From assembly GCF_014534655.1 (NCBI RefSeq), contig NZ_JACVVD010000011.1:168952-232951 (forward strand): DNA of 64,000 bases, given 5' to 3'. Position numbers and translations under genes: made by a program. The notes beneath the pieces are model-generated. The model saw only the letters and a list, made by a program, of their open reading frames with translations, was not told where the DNA came from and ran no database searches. The stretch comes from Paenibacillus sedimenti (GTDB taxonomy: Bacteria; Bacillota; Bacilli; Paenibacillales; NBRC-103111). Positions within the stretch are counted from its first letter, which is position 1. The number at the start of each line of letters is the position of its first letter. Positions 16,809 through 25,476 of this stretch are shown here, piece by piece.

Positions 16809-17546
16809 TTATACCGGAAACTTACATGCGGCAGGAACTCTCCCCGTTAATCGTCGAGATGCCGAACCATTTACAAATTCATTCCAGTTTGCGACCAGAA
16901 CATCCATCACATCACGAAACGTTTGAAACGGATAAAATGCCGTGCCTTCCTCGCTTAAATAACGTGCCAAGCTGGATCTTGCAAAAACCCAATCCGCAAA
17001 CCCCGAACCATAGTAATCGCTGCTGCCATCGCCAATATAGATAATTTTCCAGCCTTCTTCCTTCAGCTGCTTCACGACGCTTGCTTTGCAGCACCCGCAC
17101 CATTTGCATGCGGTATTTTCATTTTGAACGCCAAATTGAAATTGACCATCCTCCAAATATGTGATGGGATTGCCAATGATACGCTCCACTTCTATATGCT
17201 GCTGAGTTAGTATTTGTTGTATGTAATAGAGCATTCCATCGCTTAGAATTGTGACAGGCACACTCTGTTCTTTGCAAAATGCAATGAAATCCCGCGCTCC
17301 GTCTCTTAATTGAACTCGAGCTAAAATCTCATCCACCTCACGCTTTTTGTACGCTAACATCGGATAGGCGGTTTCAATCCAAGCCAAAGAACCGATCTTC
17401 TTCTCCCGATATAGCCCGGATACCTCAACCACCTCTGGTTCGGCATCGACACCCAATTCGCTCATCAGTATATTGCCGACATCCTGCTCCATCAATGTCC
17501 CATCGAAATCTGTCACAATCGCTATTTTCTGCATCTCTCCATCCAT
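16809..17546 (-). CDS. MtnX-like HAD phosphatase
   Basis: A 245-residue HAD-superfamily phosphatase. Motif I is TDFDGTLMEQD, motif II is TILSDGM, and motif III/IV is IIYIGDGSSDYYG. A CKWCGCCK cluster sits where MtnX has its characteristic NPCGNCK-type segment. MtnX dephosphorylates 2-hydroxy-3-keto-5-methylthiopentenyl-1-phosphate in methionine salvage. No other mtn gene is adjacent, so the exact substrate is not proven. ATG 17546 is tightly spaced behind GGGGGAGG; the ATG four codons later (17534) is an alternative. The C-terminal ~20 residues look like an unconserved extension. Confidence 0.75.
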   Translation of the reverse strand: MDGEMQKIAIVTDFDGTLMEQDVGNILMSELGVDAEPEVVEVSGLYREKKIGSLAWIETAYPMLAYKKREVDEILARVQLRDGARDFIAFCKEQSVPVTILSDGMLYYIQQILTQQHIEVERIIGNPITYLEDGQFQFGVQNENTACKWCGCCKASVVKQLKEEGWKIIYIGDGSSDYYGSGFADWVFARSSLARYLSEEGTAFYPFQTFRDVMDVLVANWNEFVNGSASRRLTGRVPAACKFPV

Positions 17547-17562
17547 CCTCCCCCTAAAATGA

Positions 17563-17591
17563 AATCCCCCTCTTATTTAAAGAGGAGGATT
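17563..17591 (-). terminator. Terminator of the LacI/Gfo-Idh/ThuA operon
   Basis: AATCCCCCTCTT-type arm (17563-17575) pairs with AAGAGGAGGATT (17579-17591), with a moderate T tract on the minus strand. It lies directly 3' of the last operon gene. Confidence 0.65.
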
Positions 17592-17603
17592 CATCAACAC
17601 CTA

Positions 17604-18698
17604 TTATAACACGAAATGAACTGGCAGAGGCGCCGGTTTCTCACAGCTGCTTTGCATCAAGTAATGCGTTCCTGAATCTGAGGCGTCATGGAAACCATGC
17701 ATCGCTTCAAGCACGTGATAAGCTAGCTCACCGCTCGCACGATGTGCATCGTTTTGCCCTGTCAATGATGCATGTGCCATAGCGGCGACACCGAGACCAC
17801 GAGAGTTATCCGTGTACCCATGGGTCAATGGAATGGGCTCCCACTCGGTACCCGTTTTGCGAATATAGATCGGACCGCCGAACGTATTCGGATCGGGAAC
17901 GCGCAGAGAGCCGTGGCTTCCGTAGATTTCAATATTAGGTAATTGCGTCCCGCCCTTAATATCGAAGCTCGTAACCAGCGTTGCAATCGCCCCACTGTGA
18001 AAATCCAATACCCCGGCGATATGCGTAGGTGTTTCAACGGCAATCTTTTGTCCGTGCTTTTTCTCACTCGTAATCGTACGTTCCGGATAGCTAATGCCTG
18101 CGGAGCCTGTCACTCTGCGGATCGGGCCAAGCAAAGCAACAAGAGCGGTTAAATAATACGGCCCCATATCGAACATGGGTCCCCCACCCTTTTGATAATA
18201 AAACTCAGGATCCGGATGCCAATTCTCATGCCCTCGGCTCATCATGAACGCCGTTGCGGCAACTGGTGTGCCGATCCACCCGTCGTTAATCAGCTTCAAA
18301 CACGTTTGGATACCTCCGCCAAGAAACGTATCCGGTGCACTGCCTACCAGCAATCCATTGCGACGAGCAACCTCCAAGATACGCAAGCCTTCCTCGCGGG
18401 TTACCGCAAGCGGTTTTTCCACATAGACGTGCTTACCGGCCTCAAGTACCTGTAAGCAGACCTCGGCATGCGCAGCAGGAATCGTCAGATTGATAACAAT
18501 ATCAATGTCCGGATCAGCCAAAAGCTGGTCAACCGTATACGCTTTCGCGATGCCGAATTCCTCCGCTCTTGCTTGAGCCCGAGTCAGGTCCAGGTCAGCG
18601 CAAGCAACCAGCTCCAGATGGGCAAATTTCGGGATATTTTTCATATAAATCGCGCTTATGTTCCCGCAACCGATAATACCGATTTTCTTTGTACTCAT
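17604..18698 (-). CDS. Gfo/Idh/MocA-family oxidoreductase
   Basis: A 364-residue NAD(P)-dependent sugar or polyol dehydrogenase. The N-terminal Rossmann domain has GIIGCGNISAIYMKNIPKFA, and the conserved EKP motif is in HVYVEKPLAVTREEG. The C-terminal alpha/beta domain has GGGPMFDMGPYYLTALVALL, where the family places substrate and catalytic residues (Asp, Tyr/His). It is the last gene of an operon behind ThuA and a second Gfo/Idh/MocA enzyme, only 18 bp from thuA. Such sets often act on 3-keto-glycosides or inositol-like sugars; the substrate is unknown here. Confidence 0.88.
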   Translation of the reverse strand: MSTKKIGIIGCGNISAIYMKNIPKFAHLELVACADLDLTRAQARAEEFGIAKAYTVDQLLADPDIDIVINLTIPAAHAEVCLQVLEAGKHVYVEKPLAVTREEGLRILEVARRNGLLVGSAPDTFLGGGIQTCLKLINDGWIGTPVAATAFMMSRGHENWHPDPEFYYQKGGGPMFDMGPYYLTALVALLGPIRRVTGSAGISYPERTITSEKKHGQKIAVETPTHIAGVLDFHSGAIATLVTSFDIKGGTQLPNIEIYGSHGSLRVPDPNTFGGPIYIRKTGTEWEPIPLTHGYTDNSRGLGVAAMAHASLTGQNDAHRASGELAYHVLEAMHGFHDASDSGTHYLMQSSCEKPAPLPVHFVL

Positions 18699-18716
18699 CT
18701 CTACACTCCCCTGTCC

Positions 18717-19346
18717 TTATCTGGCAGCCCATAGCATGCCGCGGCGCATCAATTCTAGTGTTTGCGGCATCCGAACAATATTCGCCTGATGCCCTAGCGA
18801 GTTGTAATATACTTTGCCGGTACCGTAGGTTTTCGTCCAAACAACCGGCATCTCGACATCGCCGAAATCCGTCACCGCATGGACTTTGATCGCCGGATCG
18901 ACGTGCATGTAATATTTTTCAGAAACTACGATGAAATCTTCTATGCCTTGCGTAAGCGGTTCCTGATTATCCTTGATGCGTACCGTGTACGTGACGCCGT
19001 CATTGCCGGGATGAGCGACCCATTGACCGCCCACCATATACTGATATTCGACTTCATTGCGGAAAGAATCCGCCATGCCGCCGTGGCACCCCGCGATGCC
19101 CGTTCCGCCTTCCTTCACCGCAGCTAAAAGCGGTTCCAACTGCTCCTTCTCAATCTTGCCCATCGTCCAGACAGGTACGATCAGATCTATGCCCGCAAGC
19201 CGCTCCGCATCGCGGAAGCTGTCCAGCGTATCCGATACTTCTACTTGAAAATTCTCTTCACGCAGCACACCGGCAAAAATGCCCGCAACTTCCTCAGGCT
19301 GATGGCCGTCCCATCCGCCCCATACGATTAATGCTTGTTTACTCAT
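18717..19346 (-). CDS. ThuA-domain protein (trehalose-utilisation type)
   Basis: A 209-residue ThuA-like protein with a class-I-glutamine-amidotransferase-like fold: ALIVWGGWDGHQPEEVAGIF, the DLIVPVWTMGKIEKEQLEPL region, and GGTGIAGCHGGMADSF, then WTKTYGTGKVYYNSLGHQ. ThuA proteins are implicated in 3-keto-disaccharide metabolism in rhizobia. It lies between two Gfo/Idh/MocA dehydrogenases with short gaps (18 and 33 bp), supporting one pathway in which a sugar is oxidised and the keto intermediate is processed. ATG 19346 follows AGAGGGG. Confidence 0.85.
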   Translation of the reverse strand: MSKQALIVWGGWDGHQPEEVAGIFAGVLREENFQVEVSDTLDSFRDAERLAGIDLIVPVWTMGKIEKEQLEPLLAAVKEGGTGIAGCHGGMADSFRNEVEYQYMVGGQWVAHPGNDGVTYTVRIKDNQEPLTQGIEDFIVVSEKYYMHVDPAIKVHAVTDFGDVEMPVVWTKTYGTGKVYYNSLGHQANIVRMPQTLELMRRGMLWAAR

Positions 19347-19379
19347 TGTCAGTTTTCCCCTCTCCAGCCCTTCGCTCTA

Positions 19380-20540
19380 TTACACTTCGCTTATACTCAC
19401 CCAACGACGCTGCGCGATCGATTGATCGACGGCTTCCAGCACTTCTTGGCATTTGACGCCGTCTACGAAATTCGGAACCGGCTGGCGATCTTCCGAAACC
19501 GCATTCATCAGCTCCACGACTTCATGAAGGAACGTATGCTCATAGCCGATTGTATGACCTGGCGGCCACCAAGCGTCCATATACGCGTGAGATGGATCGG
19601 TCGCCAGTACGCGGCGGAAGCCCTGCACATCCTCGGCGTCATCGGTGAAATACACTTGAAGCTCATTCATCCGTTCAAAATCAAACTTCACGCTGCCCTT
19701 GCTGCCATTGATTTCAAAAGAATTCGTGCAGCGGTGGCCCGGCGCAAAGCGAGTCGCCTCGAAACTGCCTAGCGCACCGTTCGCGAAGCGTGCCATGAAC
19801 AGCGTTGCGTCGTCGACCGTAACCGCACCGCGCGGCGCATCGGCGCTGCCTTTGGCGCTAAGACCAGTCATCGAAGTCGGCAGCGGCCGCTCCTTCACGA
19901 ACGTCTCGCTCATGCCGATGACTTCCGTCATTTCGCCGATCAGGAAGTGCGCGAGATCGATCAGATGCGCACCCAGGTCGCCGTGCGAGCCGGAGCCGGC
20001 GATCTCTTTTTGCAAGCGCCAGACGAGCGGGAAGGTTGGATCAACGATCCAATCCTGCAGGAACCAGGCGCGGAAGTGATAGATCTGGCCGAGACGCCCC
20101 TCGGCCACGAGCTTCTTCGCGAGCTGCACCGCAGGAGCGAACCTGTAGTTGAAGCCGACCATGTGCTTCACCCCGGCCGCCTCAGCCGCCTCCAGCATTT
20201 CCCTTGCATCCGCAAGGGTCAGCGCCAGCGGCTTCTCGCAGAATAGATGCTTGCCGGCCTTGGCCGCAGCAATCGCGATTTCCTTGTGCGCATCGCTGGG
20301 CGCATTGATATCGACGATGTCGATATCCGGATGCGTGACCAGCTCGCGCCAGTCGGTGACATGCGCAGCCCAGCCGAACTGTTCGGCAGCTGTAGCGACA
20401 CCGCTTTCATCGCGTCCGCAGATAAGTTTCATCTTTGGCACCGTTGTCTGCGGGAAAAACATATGCAAATCCCTATAAGCATGGCTATGCGCCTTACCCA
20501 TAAATTTATAGCCGATCATACCGACATTATAAGATTTCAT
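19380..20540 (-). CDS. Gfo/Idh/MocA-family oxidoreductase, LacI-linked
   Basis: A 386-residue NAD(P)-dependent dehydrogenase. The dinucleotide site is unusual but recognisable (VGMIGYKFMGKAHSHAYRDL), the EKP motif is HLFCEKPLALTLADAREM, and the C-terminal domain has GSGSHGDLGAHLIDLAHFLI and a WWPPGHTIGYEHTF tail, as in YcjS/inositol-type members. ATG 20540 is selected for AAGGAGG 9 nt upstream; the frame extends seven codons further into the lacI stop region. It is the second gene of the operon after the LacI repressor. Substrate unknown, probably a sugar or inositol derivative. Confidence 0.88.
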   Translation of the reverse strand: MKSYNVGMIGYKFMGKAHSHAYRDLHMFFPQTTVPKMKLICGRDESGVATAAEQFGWAAHVTDWRELVTHPDIDIVDINAPSDAHKEIAIAAAKAGKHLFCEKPLALTLADAREMLEAAEAAGVKHMVGFNYRFAPAVQLAKKLVAEGRLGQIYHFRAWFLQDWIVDPTFPLVWRLQKEIAGSGSHGDLGAHLIDLAHFLIGEMTEVIGMSETFVKERPLPTSMTGLSAKGSADAPRGAVTVDDATLFMARFANGALGSFEATRFAPGHRCTNSFEINGSKGSVKFDFERMNELQVYFTDDAEDVQGFRRVLATDPSHAYMDAWWPPGHTIGYEHTFLHEVVELMNAVSEDRQPVPNFVDGVKCQEVLEAVDQSIAQRRWVSISEV

Positions 20541-20557
20541 AATGATTGCCTCCTTGA

Positions 20558-21586
20558 TCAATTTTCCTTTCTTATAGACGACTCGCGCACGACTAGCCTT
20601 GTAGGCAGCTTGATGTGAAAAGGTTCTCCGCTTGATTCGCCCAACACTTGGGCAAGCACCCTTCGCGCCGCTTCCTTCCCCATCTCATAAAAGGGCACGC
20701 TCACGCTGCTCAGCGGAGGATCGCTCAACTTCGCTGCATCCGAATCGTCGCAGCCGACGACGGCGAAATCGCGCCCGGCAGTCCAGCCTCGTTCGCGCAG
20801 CCCCTGCATCAGCCCGATCGCCATGCGATCGTTGGCGGCGAATACAGCCTCTACCTCATCGCGCCGCTCCCAGAGCTTCGCCGCTGCCTCATAGCCGCTT
20901 TTGCGGCTGTAGTTGCCTTCCAGCAGCAGCTGTGACGGCATATCCAGACCCGCATCTCGCATCGCATCGGTGTAACCGACCAACCGATCCCGGCTGTTTG
21001 AATACTGCGGCGAGCCGTTCAGGAACGCGATCTTGCGGCAGCCCGCTTCCTGCAGATGGCGAACAGCCATACAACTGCCCTGTACATGATCCGCATCCAC
21101 TTCGCTGAGCGTCATGCCTTCAAAATGCTGATTCACGAGGCAAAATGGGAGCCGCTGTTCCTGCAGCTGCTGCAGCGAAGAACGTTGCTCCGGAGTATCT
21201 CTGGAGCCAAGAATGACGCAAGCGTCCACCTTTTGCGAGCGGTAAAGACGGCTGTAATCCTGACTTTCATCCGGCGTGAGCAGCGTAAGCAGCATATCAT
21301 AGCCCTGCTCCCGCACTTGTTCGCCGATACCGCTTAATATCTCTGAGAAGTAATACGTGGAAAAGAGATGCACCTTCGGCATATAAGGCAGAACCACACC
21401 CAGATTCCCGCTGCGTCTGCGAGCGAAGCTTTGCGCAATCGCATTAGGATGATAATCCAGCTGCTTAGCCGCTTGCAGCACGCGCTCCTTTGTTGCCGGT
21501 TTCATCGGCCCGAGCCCGTTGAATACGCGGGATACCGTCGCTTCAGAAACACCAGCCAGATCAGCAACCTCTTTTCTTGTTACCAT
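20558..21586 (-). CDS. LacI-family transcriptional repressor
   Basis: A 342-residue regulator. The N-terminal LacI HTH (TRKEVADLAGVSEATVSRVF, then the hinge helix around PNAIAQSFARRRSGNLGVV) is followed by a periplasmic-binding-protein-like effector domain (LFSTYYFSEILSGIGEQVRE, FAVVGCDDSDAAKLSDPPLS). ATG 21586 is preceded by GGAGG at 9 nt. It is the first gene of an operon with two Gfo/Idh/MocA enzymes and ThuA, with a CpG-centred palindrome at 21621-21638 in its own leader. Autoregulation and sugar-induced release are therefore likely. Confidence 0.92.
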   Translation of the reverse strand: MVTRKEVADLAGVSEATVSRVFNGLGPMKPATKERVLQAAKQLDYHPNAIAQSFARRRSGNLGVVLPYMPKVHLFSTYYFSEILSGIGEQVREQGYDMLLTLLTPDESQDYSRLYRSQKVDACVILGSRDTPEQRSSLQQLQEQRLPFCLVNQHFEGMTLSEVDADHVQGSCMAVRHLQEAGCRKIAFLNGSPQYSNSRDRLVGYTDAMRDAGLDMPSQLLLEGNYSRKSGYEAAAKLWERRDEVEAVFAANDRMAIGLMQGLRERGWTAGRDFAVVGCDDSDAAKLSDPPLSSVSVPFYEMGKEAARRVLAQVLGESSGEPFHIKLPTRLVVRESSIRKEN

Positions 21587-21620
21587 GTTAAAAGCCTCCA
21601 TAAAATCTATCAGTCACAAC

Positions 21621-21638
21621 AATGTACACGCGTACATT
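21621..21638. promoter_or_regulatory. Palindromic operator upstream of the LacI gene
   Basis: AATGTACACGCGTACATT is an 18-bp inverted repeat with one mismatched pair and a central CG, the form typical of LacI/GalR operators. It lies between a leftward -35 TTGACA (21660-21665) and the gene start, near the expected transcription start. Confidence 0.75.
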
Positions 21639-21659
21639 TTCTCATTTCATTCTAGTTTC

Positions 21660-21665
21660 TGTCAA
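21660..21665 (-). promoter_or_regulatory. -35 element of the LacI-operon promoter
   Basis: A perfect TTGACA on the minus strand. The best -10 is GAAAAT, 18 bp downstream and next to the operator. The -10 is weak. Confidence 0.45.
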
Positions 21666-21848
21666 TATGAATTGAGAAAAAAGTAAGTTCGCCTCTCTTC
21701 GGCATATTCATCGATTTTTAATCTAGAAATTCATAGAAACCTATCAATATATGTAAAAAGAGCCTATTTATAATCTTGTATATAATTTGCCATCCGTTTT
21801 ATGATTAACTACGTATGCCTAATTATGATGTGGGAAGAGTGATCGCAA

Positions 21849-23198
21849 TTGAAACCAGTCTGGCACTTTCTTCGCTCCGCTGCATCGAAAGCCTCAGGAG
21901 CTTTATGGAACCGTAAAAAAGTCATTCGAAGCAGGCACCGTCAAGAACTTCAAACATTAATCATAGCTTCTATGCGAAGCTTGCATCAAAAGAAATCGGC
22001 GTCTTACAGCACTCTTCTCTTCCTTGATATCGATCGATTTCGCCAAGTCAATTTCTCGCTCGGCTATGAATCCGGAGATCTTCTTATGCAAGAAGCCGCA
22101 GCCAGATTGACGGCCTGCGAGCATTGCAAACTCGTCGTGCAATCGGGTGATGATGAATTCCTCCTTCTTTTACATGCAGGCTCCAAAGCTCAGCTTGCAG
22201 ACTGTATCAACCAAGTGCAGCACATATTTATGAAGCCGTTCTATATAAATGATCAGGCGTATTATATCAATGCCAGCATCGGATTTAGCACAATAGACCT
22301 GCAACCTGACACTACCCGGCAAGCGCTGATTCAAGCTGATCTTGCGCTTTATGCCGCCAAGCATACCGGCAAAAACAAAACGCTAGCCTACGATTCCGCT
22401 TTCGAACAGCGTTACTCGGGTCATATGCAGATGGAAACCGAGCTGCGCCAAGCCATAAATGCGGATCAACTGATGCTTTATTATCAGCCGCGTCTCGAAT
22501 TATCAACCGGCAACATCATTTGTCTGGAAGCTCTTGTCAGGTGGAATCATCCGATCCATGGGATTATCACTCCAAATAACTTCATTCCACTTGCCGAAGA
22601 GAGCGGCCTTATTGTTCCGCTTGGCGAATGGGTGCTGCGTCAAGCTTGTCTGCAAAAGATGAAATGGCTCGAAGCAGGTATCGTCGCCTATCAGGTGGCG
22701 GTCAATATCTCGCCCCGTCAGTTTCAGGAAGAGGCTTTTGCCGAAAAGGTCATTCACATTATCGAACAAACGGGTATCGATCCTTCCTTTCTGGAGTTCG
22801 AAATAACAGAAAGTTCCATTATGCACGACATGGATAAGACCGTTTCCATACTAGAGAAACTTTGCGGCATAGGGATTTCGATCTCCATCGATGATTTTGG
22901 TATCGGGTATTCCTCCTTAAGTCATCTAAGGCATTTTCCGATCCATTGTCTCAAAATCGACCGCTCCTTCGTTAAAAACATTCACAGCAATCAAAATGAT
23001 TTGGCCATTACACACGCCATCATTCAACTCGGTCATTCACTTAATCTGCAGGTAGTTGCAGAGGGCGTTGAAGAAATGAGTCAGCTGGAAATTTTGAAAG
23101 GAACGACTTGCACGACCATTCAGGGTTATCTGTTAAGCCCTCCCGTTTCAGTTTACGATTTGGAAAATAACGGCAACTTGCTGAACTTCCATATATGA
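21849..23198 (+). CDS. GGDEF-EAL protein, probable c-di-GMP phosphodiesterase
   Basis: A 449-residue cytoplasmic protein without a visible sensor domain or membrane helix. The diguanylate cyclase domain (about 50-195) has a degenerate signature, SGDDEF instead of GGDEF, so synthesis is doubtful. The EAL domain (about 205-440) looks competent: EALVRWNHP, NISPRQF, EITESSIM, IDDFGIGYSSLSHL, LKIDRSFV and VVAEGVE all carry the metal and catalytic residues of the family. It should hydrolyse c-di-GMP, possibly with GTP sensing by the GGDEF part. The start is uncertain: TTG 21849 is the frame's first codon with only a weak GGGAAGAG site. Confidence 0.88.
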   Translation: MKPVWHFLRSAASKASGALWNRKKVIRSRHRQELQTLIIASMRSLHQKKSASYSTLLFLDIDRFRQVNFSLGYESGDLLMQEAAARLTACEHCKLVVQSGDDEFLLLLHAGSKAQLADCINQVQHIFMKPFYINDQAYYINASIGFSTIDLQPDTTRQALIQADLALYAAKHTGKNKTLAYDSAFEQRYSGHMQMETELRQAINADQLMLYYQPRLELSTGNIICLEALVRWNHPIHGIITPNNFIPLAEESGLIVPLGEWVLRQACLQKMKWLEAGIVAYQVAVNISPRQFQEEAFAEKVIHIIEQTGIDPSFLEFEITESSIMHDMDKTVSILEKLCGIGISISIDDFGIGYSSLSHLRHFPIHCLKIDRSFVKNIHSNQNDLAITHAIIQLGHSLNLQVVAEGVEEMSQLEILKGTTCTTIQGYLLSPPVSVYDLENNGNLLNFHI

Positions 23199-23274
23199 GA
23201 AAAACGTCTATCGACGTACATTCAAAGATGTGCGACCGCGTTTTGTGGAAGTTTTTATCGCCAATAAGAAAGCG

Positions 23275-23293
23275 GTTTTCGGGAACCGAAAAC
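23275..23293. repeat. Perfect hairpin between convergent genes
   Basis: GTTTTCGG (23275-23282) and CCGAAAAC (23286-23293) form an 8-bp stem with a 3-nt loop. A short T-rich stretch follows on the + strand, so it may terminate the GGDEF-EAL gene, but it is not a canonical terminator. Confidence 0.4.
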
Positions 23294-23344
23294 TTATACT
23301 TTCTTATGTAGTGAGATAAACCTCTATCGAGCTTTTGTGGTGAT

Positions 23345-23372
23345 AAAAAACCGGTTATGCGGTCATAACCGG
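23345..23372 (-). terminator. Terminator overlapping the YheC/D-type stop codon
   Basis: CCGGTTATG (23351-23359) pairs with CATAACCGG (23364-23372), followed on the minus strand by TTTTTT. The TGA stop (23363-23365) lies at the base of the loop, so the hairpin includes the last sense codons. Confidence 0.85.
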
Positions 23373-24166
23373 CCGTACGCTTTGGCATATCGTTTAATTT
23401 TGGTGAATACCCGTTTATCCTTCAATCTCAGGAAAATAAAAGGATCTGGACTCGTATTCACCTCAAGAATCCATGGATGCAAATCTTTATCCAGGGCGAC
23501 ATCTACGCCAATCTCCTTAACGCCTTTGTACCGGTTATCCATCGACTTGGCTACTTGTAATCCAATTACTCTCAGCTTGTTTATATAACTCTTCCGCTCA
23601 TTAGCGGAAATGTACTTCGCCAGTAGTGTTTCAATAGGCTTTAAGGTCCCGCCGCTATGGAAATTGGTCACAATTTTATCTGGATGCGCTACTCTTCCTA
23701 TGATTCCGGTCGTCTCCCATCTGCGTTGCGGCGTTTGCTGCACCATAACCCTCAAATCGAATCGGTTTCCTTTGTACTTTAATAAGTCAATACCTTTTTG
23801 TACCAAATAATAACGTTTGTTGGTCACCTTGCGAATGGAAGCATATATCTCCTCGAAGGTGTCGAAATGCCTCAATCGAACCCCGTATTGATAGGAATAG
23901 GGTGACTTTTTAGCATTCTCCGTCCATTCAACCCTGATCACCCCGTTGCCAAACATGCCGACGTTCGGTTTAATGTAAACCATTCTGTATTCCCGCAGCA
24001 TCTGCAGGAGGGTCTCGCGGGTCATTCGTTTTGTATCGGGGACATATTGGCGCAGTGCTTGAGTGCTTTCCACCGCTTTGGTTTTCCCCCACTTGCTTTG
24101 GACATATCGGGCTTTGCCGATATTTATCTTCCCCTTCGAGGTCCTTTGCATCAGGATCTTTTTCAT
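23363..24166 (-). CDS. YheC/YheD-family ATP-grasp protein (endospore coat-associated)
   Basis: A 267-residue ATP-grasp-like protein: MVYIKPNVGMFGNGVIRVEW is the ATP-binding region, KGIDLLKYKGNRFDLRVMVQ and EIGVDVALDKDLHPWILEVN the catalytic/metal region. YheC/YheD proteins are linked to the spore coat in Bacillus, with unknown ligase chemistry. Its start overlaps the stop of the upstream glycosyltransferase as ATGA. That GT resembles spore coat CotSA, so both probably act on the coat during sporulation. The chemistry cannot be read from the sequence. Confidence 0.85.
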   Translation of the reverse strand: MKKILMQRTSKGKINIGKARYVQSKWGKTKAVESTQALRQYVPDTKRMTRETLLQMLREYRMVYIKPNVGMFGNGVIRVEWTENAKKSPYSYQYGVRLRHFDTFEEIYASIRKVTNKRYYLVQKGIDLLKYKGNRFDLRVMVQQTPQRRWETTGIIGRVAHPDKIVTNFHSGGTLKPIETLLAKYISANERKSYINKLRVIGLQVAKSMDNRYKGVKEIGVDVALDKDLHPWILEVNTSPDPFIFLRLKDKRVFTKIKRYAKAYGRL

Positions 24167-25293
24167 TTTCTTGCCCCCAACTTAAATTTATAAAAGTCGG
24201 CCAAAGATCGTGCTGTCGCCTGCCAGCTGAACTGATTCTCGGCATCGATACGGGCCTGTTTGGCCAAACTGCTTGCCCAGTCTTTACGTCTGGCGACAGC
24301 CACGATGCTTTCAGCGAATGGACGGGGGCTTCGATATGCCTGGATCAGAACGCCATTGCGGCCGTCCCGGATCACTTCATTGATGCCGCCGTTGGCTGAA
24401 GCAATTACAGGAAGTCCTGAGGCCATGGCCTCCACATTAACTAATCCGAAAGCCTCATGCCCCTGCGATGGGCAAACAAAACAATCTGCGAGCCCATATA
24501 CCTTATGGATGCTGCGATGTGGAATATTGCCTAAGAACCTTGCAGGCACCCCAAGCCTGGCGGCGTATTTCCTCAGATTGGACGTAAATCCCTTATGTTG
24601 TTCGCCTCCAGCAATAAGTAATTTTACTTCAGGCACTTCTTTTCTAGCTAAATGAACCGCTTTGATCAACAGCGGAATGCCTTTACGCTTGATCAAACGC
24701 CCTGCGTACAGCACATGAAAGCCCTTGCTTAAGCGATATTGTTTTCTCAAGCGCTCTTTCGTTTTGGCGGAAACCGGTCGAAATCGAGATACATCCGTAC
24801 CGAGATGTATGGTATGAATCTTATGCCGTTGTTTTGGAAATAGGGCCGAAAGCTCTCGCGTAAGCGAACTGCTGTTGGCAATGACCCAATCCACATTTAA
24901 CAAGTGCCGGGAAGTCGTCGCTCTGGAAGCATACGGCGGTTTCACAAATGTTAACGAATGTAAAAACAATGAAACGGGTGTATTTGGAAAATGTTTCTTT
25001 ATACCCGATGCATACTGCGGCCGGTTATCCACCTGAATCCAGTCGAACGATTTCCCATTGATCACGCTGAGTACGGCTTTTAAGTACGTGCTTTTACTTC
25101 CAGCAGGGACTCTCATGATCGTTAAGGATCCTCGCCGGGTAGCATGGCTGTAAGCAGGATGACGCCTGCTGATCACCGTCACCTGATGGTGCTTAGCTAA
25201 CTTGCGGGCTATGGAATAAATACATATTTCGACCGAACCGCCAAGTACAGGCGGAACCGGAATCTGTTCAGGAGCGACAATCAAGATGTGCAC
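24163..25293 (-). CDS. Family 4 glycosyltransferase (CotSA-like)
   Basis: A 376-residue GT-B glycosyltransferase, GT4 type. The N-terminal acceptor half starts HILIVAPEQIPVPPVLGGSV with the GGS loop; the donor half shows VLYAGRLIKRKGIPLLIKAV and the EX7E motif in GHEAFGLVNVEAMASGLPVI. The length and organisation match CotSA and related spore coat enzymes, and it is coupled by a 4-nt overlap to a YheC/D-type coat protein. GTG 25293 is the start, with AAGGAAGTG about 11 nt upstream. Donor and acceptor are unknown. Confidence 0.85.
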   Translation of the reverse strand: MHILIVAPEQIPVPPVLGGSVEICIYSIARKLAKHHQVTVISRRHPAYSHATRRGSLTIMRVPAGSKSTYLKAVLSVINGKSFDWIQVDNRPQYASGIKKHFPNTPVSLFLHSLTFVKPPYASRATTSRHLLNVDWVIANSSSLTRELSALFPKQRHKIHTIHLGTDVSRFRPVSAKTKERLRKQYRLSKGFHVLYAGRLIKRKGIPLLIKAVHLARKEVPEVKLLIAGGEQHKGFTSNLRKYAARLGVPARFLGNIPHRSIHKVYGLADCFVCPSQGHEAFGLVNVEAMASGLPVIASANGGINEVIRDGRNGVLIQAYRSPRPFAESIVAVARRKDWASSLAKQARIDAENQFSWQATARSLADFYKFKLGARK

Positions 25294-25422
25294 GCTGGGA
25301 GTTCACTTCCTTACGAGTCGTATAATGAATCCGTACCTATTGTATGAAGCAACGTGCATGTTGGCGACTAACAAATCCCCCAAAAGTGACTCTGCATAAA
25401 TGGGATAATAATTCTTATCCGT

Positions 25423-25474
25423 TAAAAAAAAGGCCGTTTCTCAGATTCGATCATCTGGAAACAGCCTCTTTTTT
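25423..25474. terminator. Bidirectional terminator next to prfC
   Basis: AGGCCGTTTCTCAGA (25431-25445) pairs imperfectly with TCTGGAAACAGCCT (25454-25467). A run of T follows on the + side and a run of A precedes it, so it can work in both directions and ends prfC on the minus strand. Confidence 0.85.
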
Positions 25475-25476
25475 GC

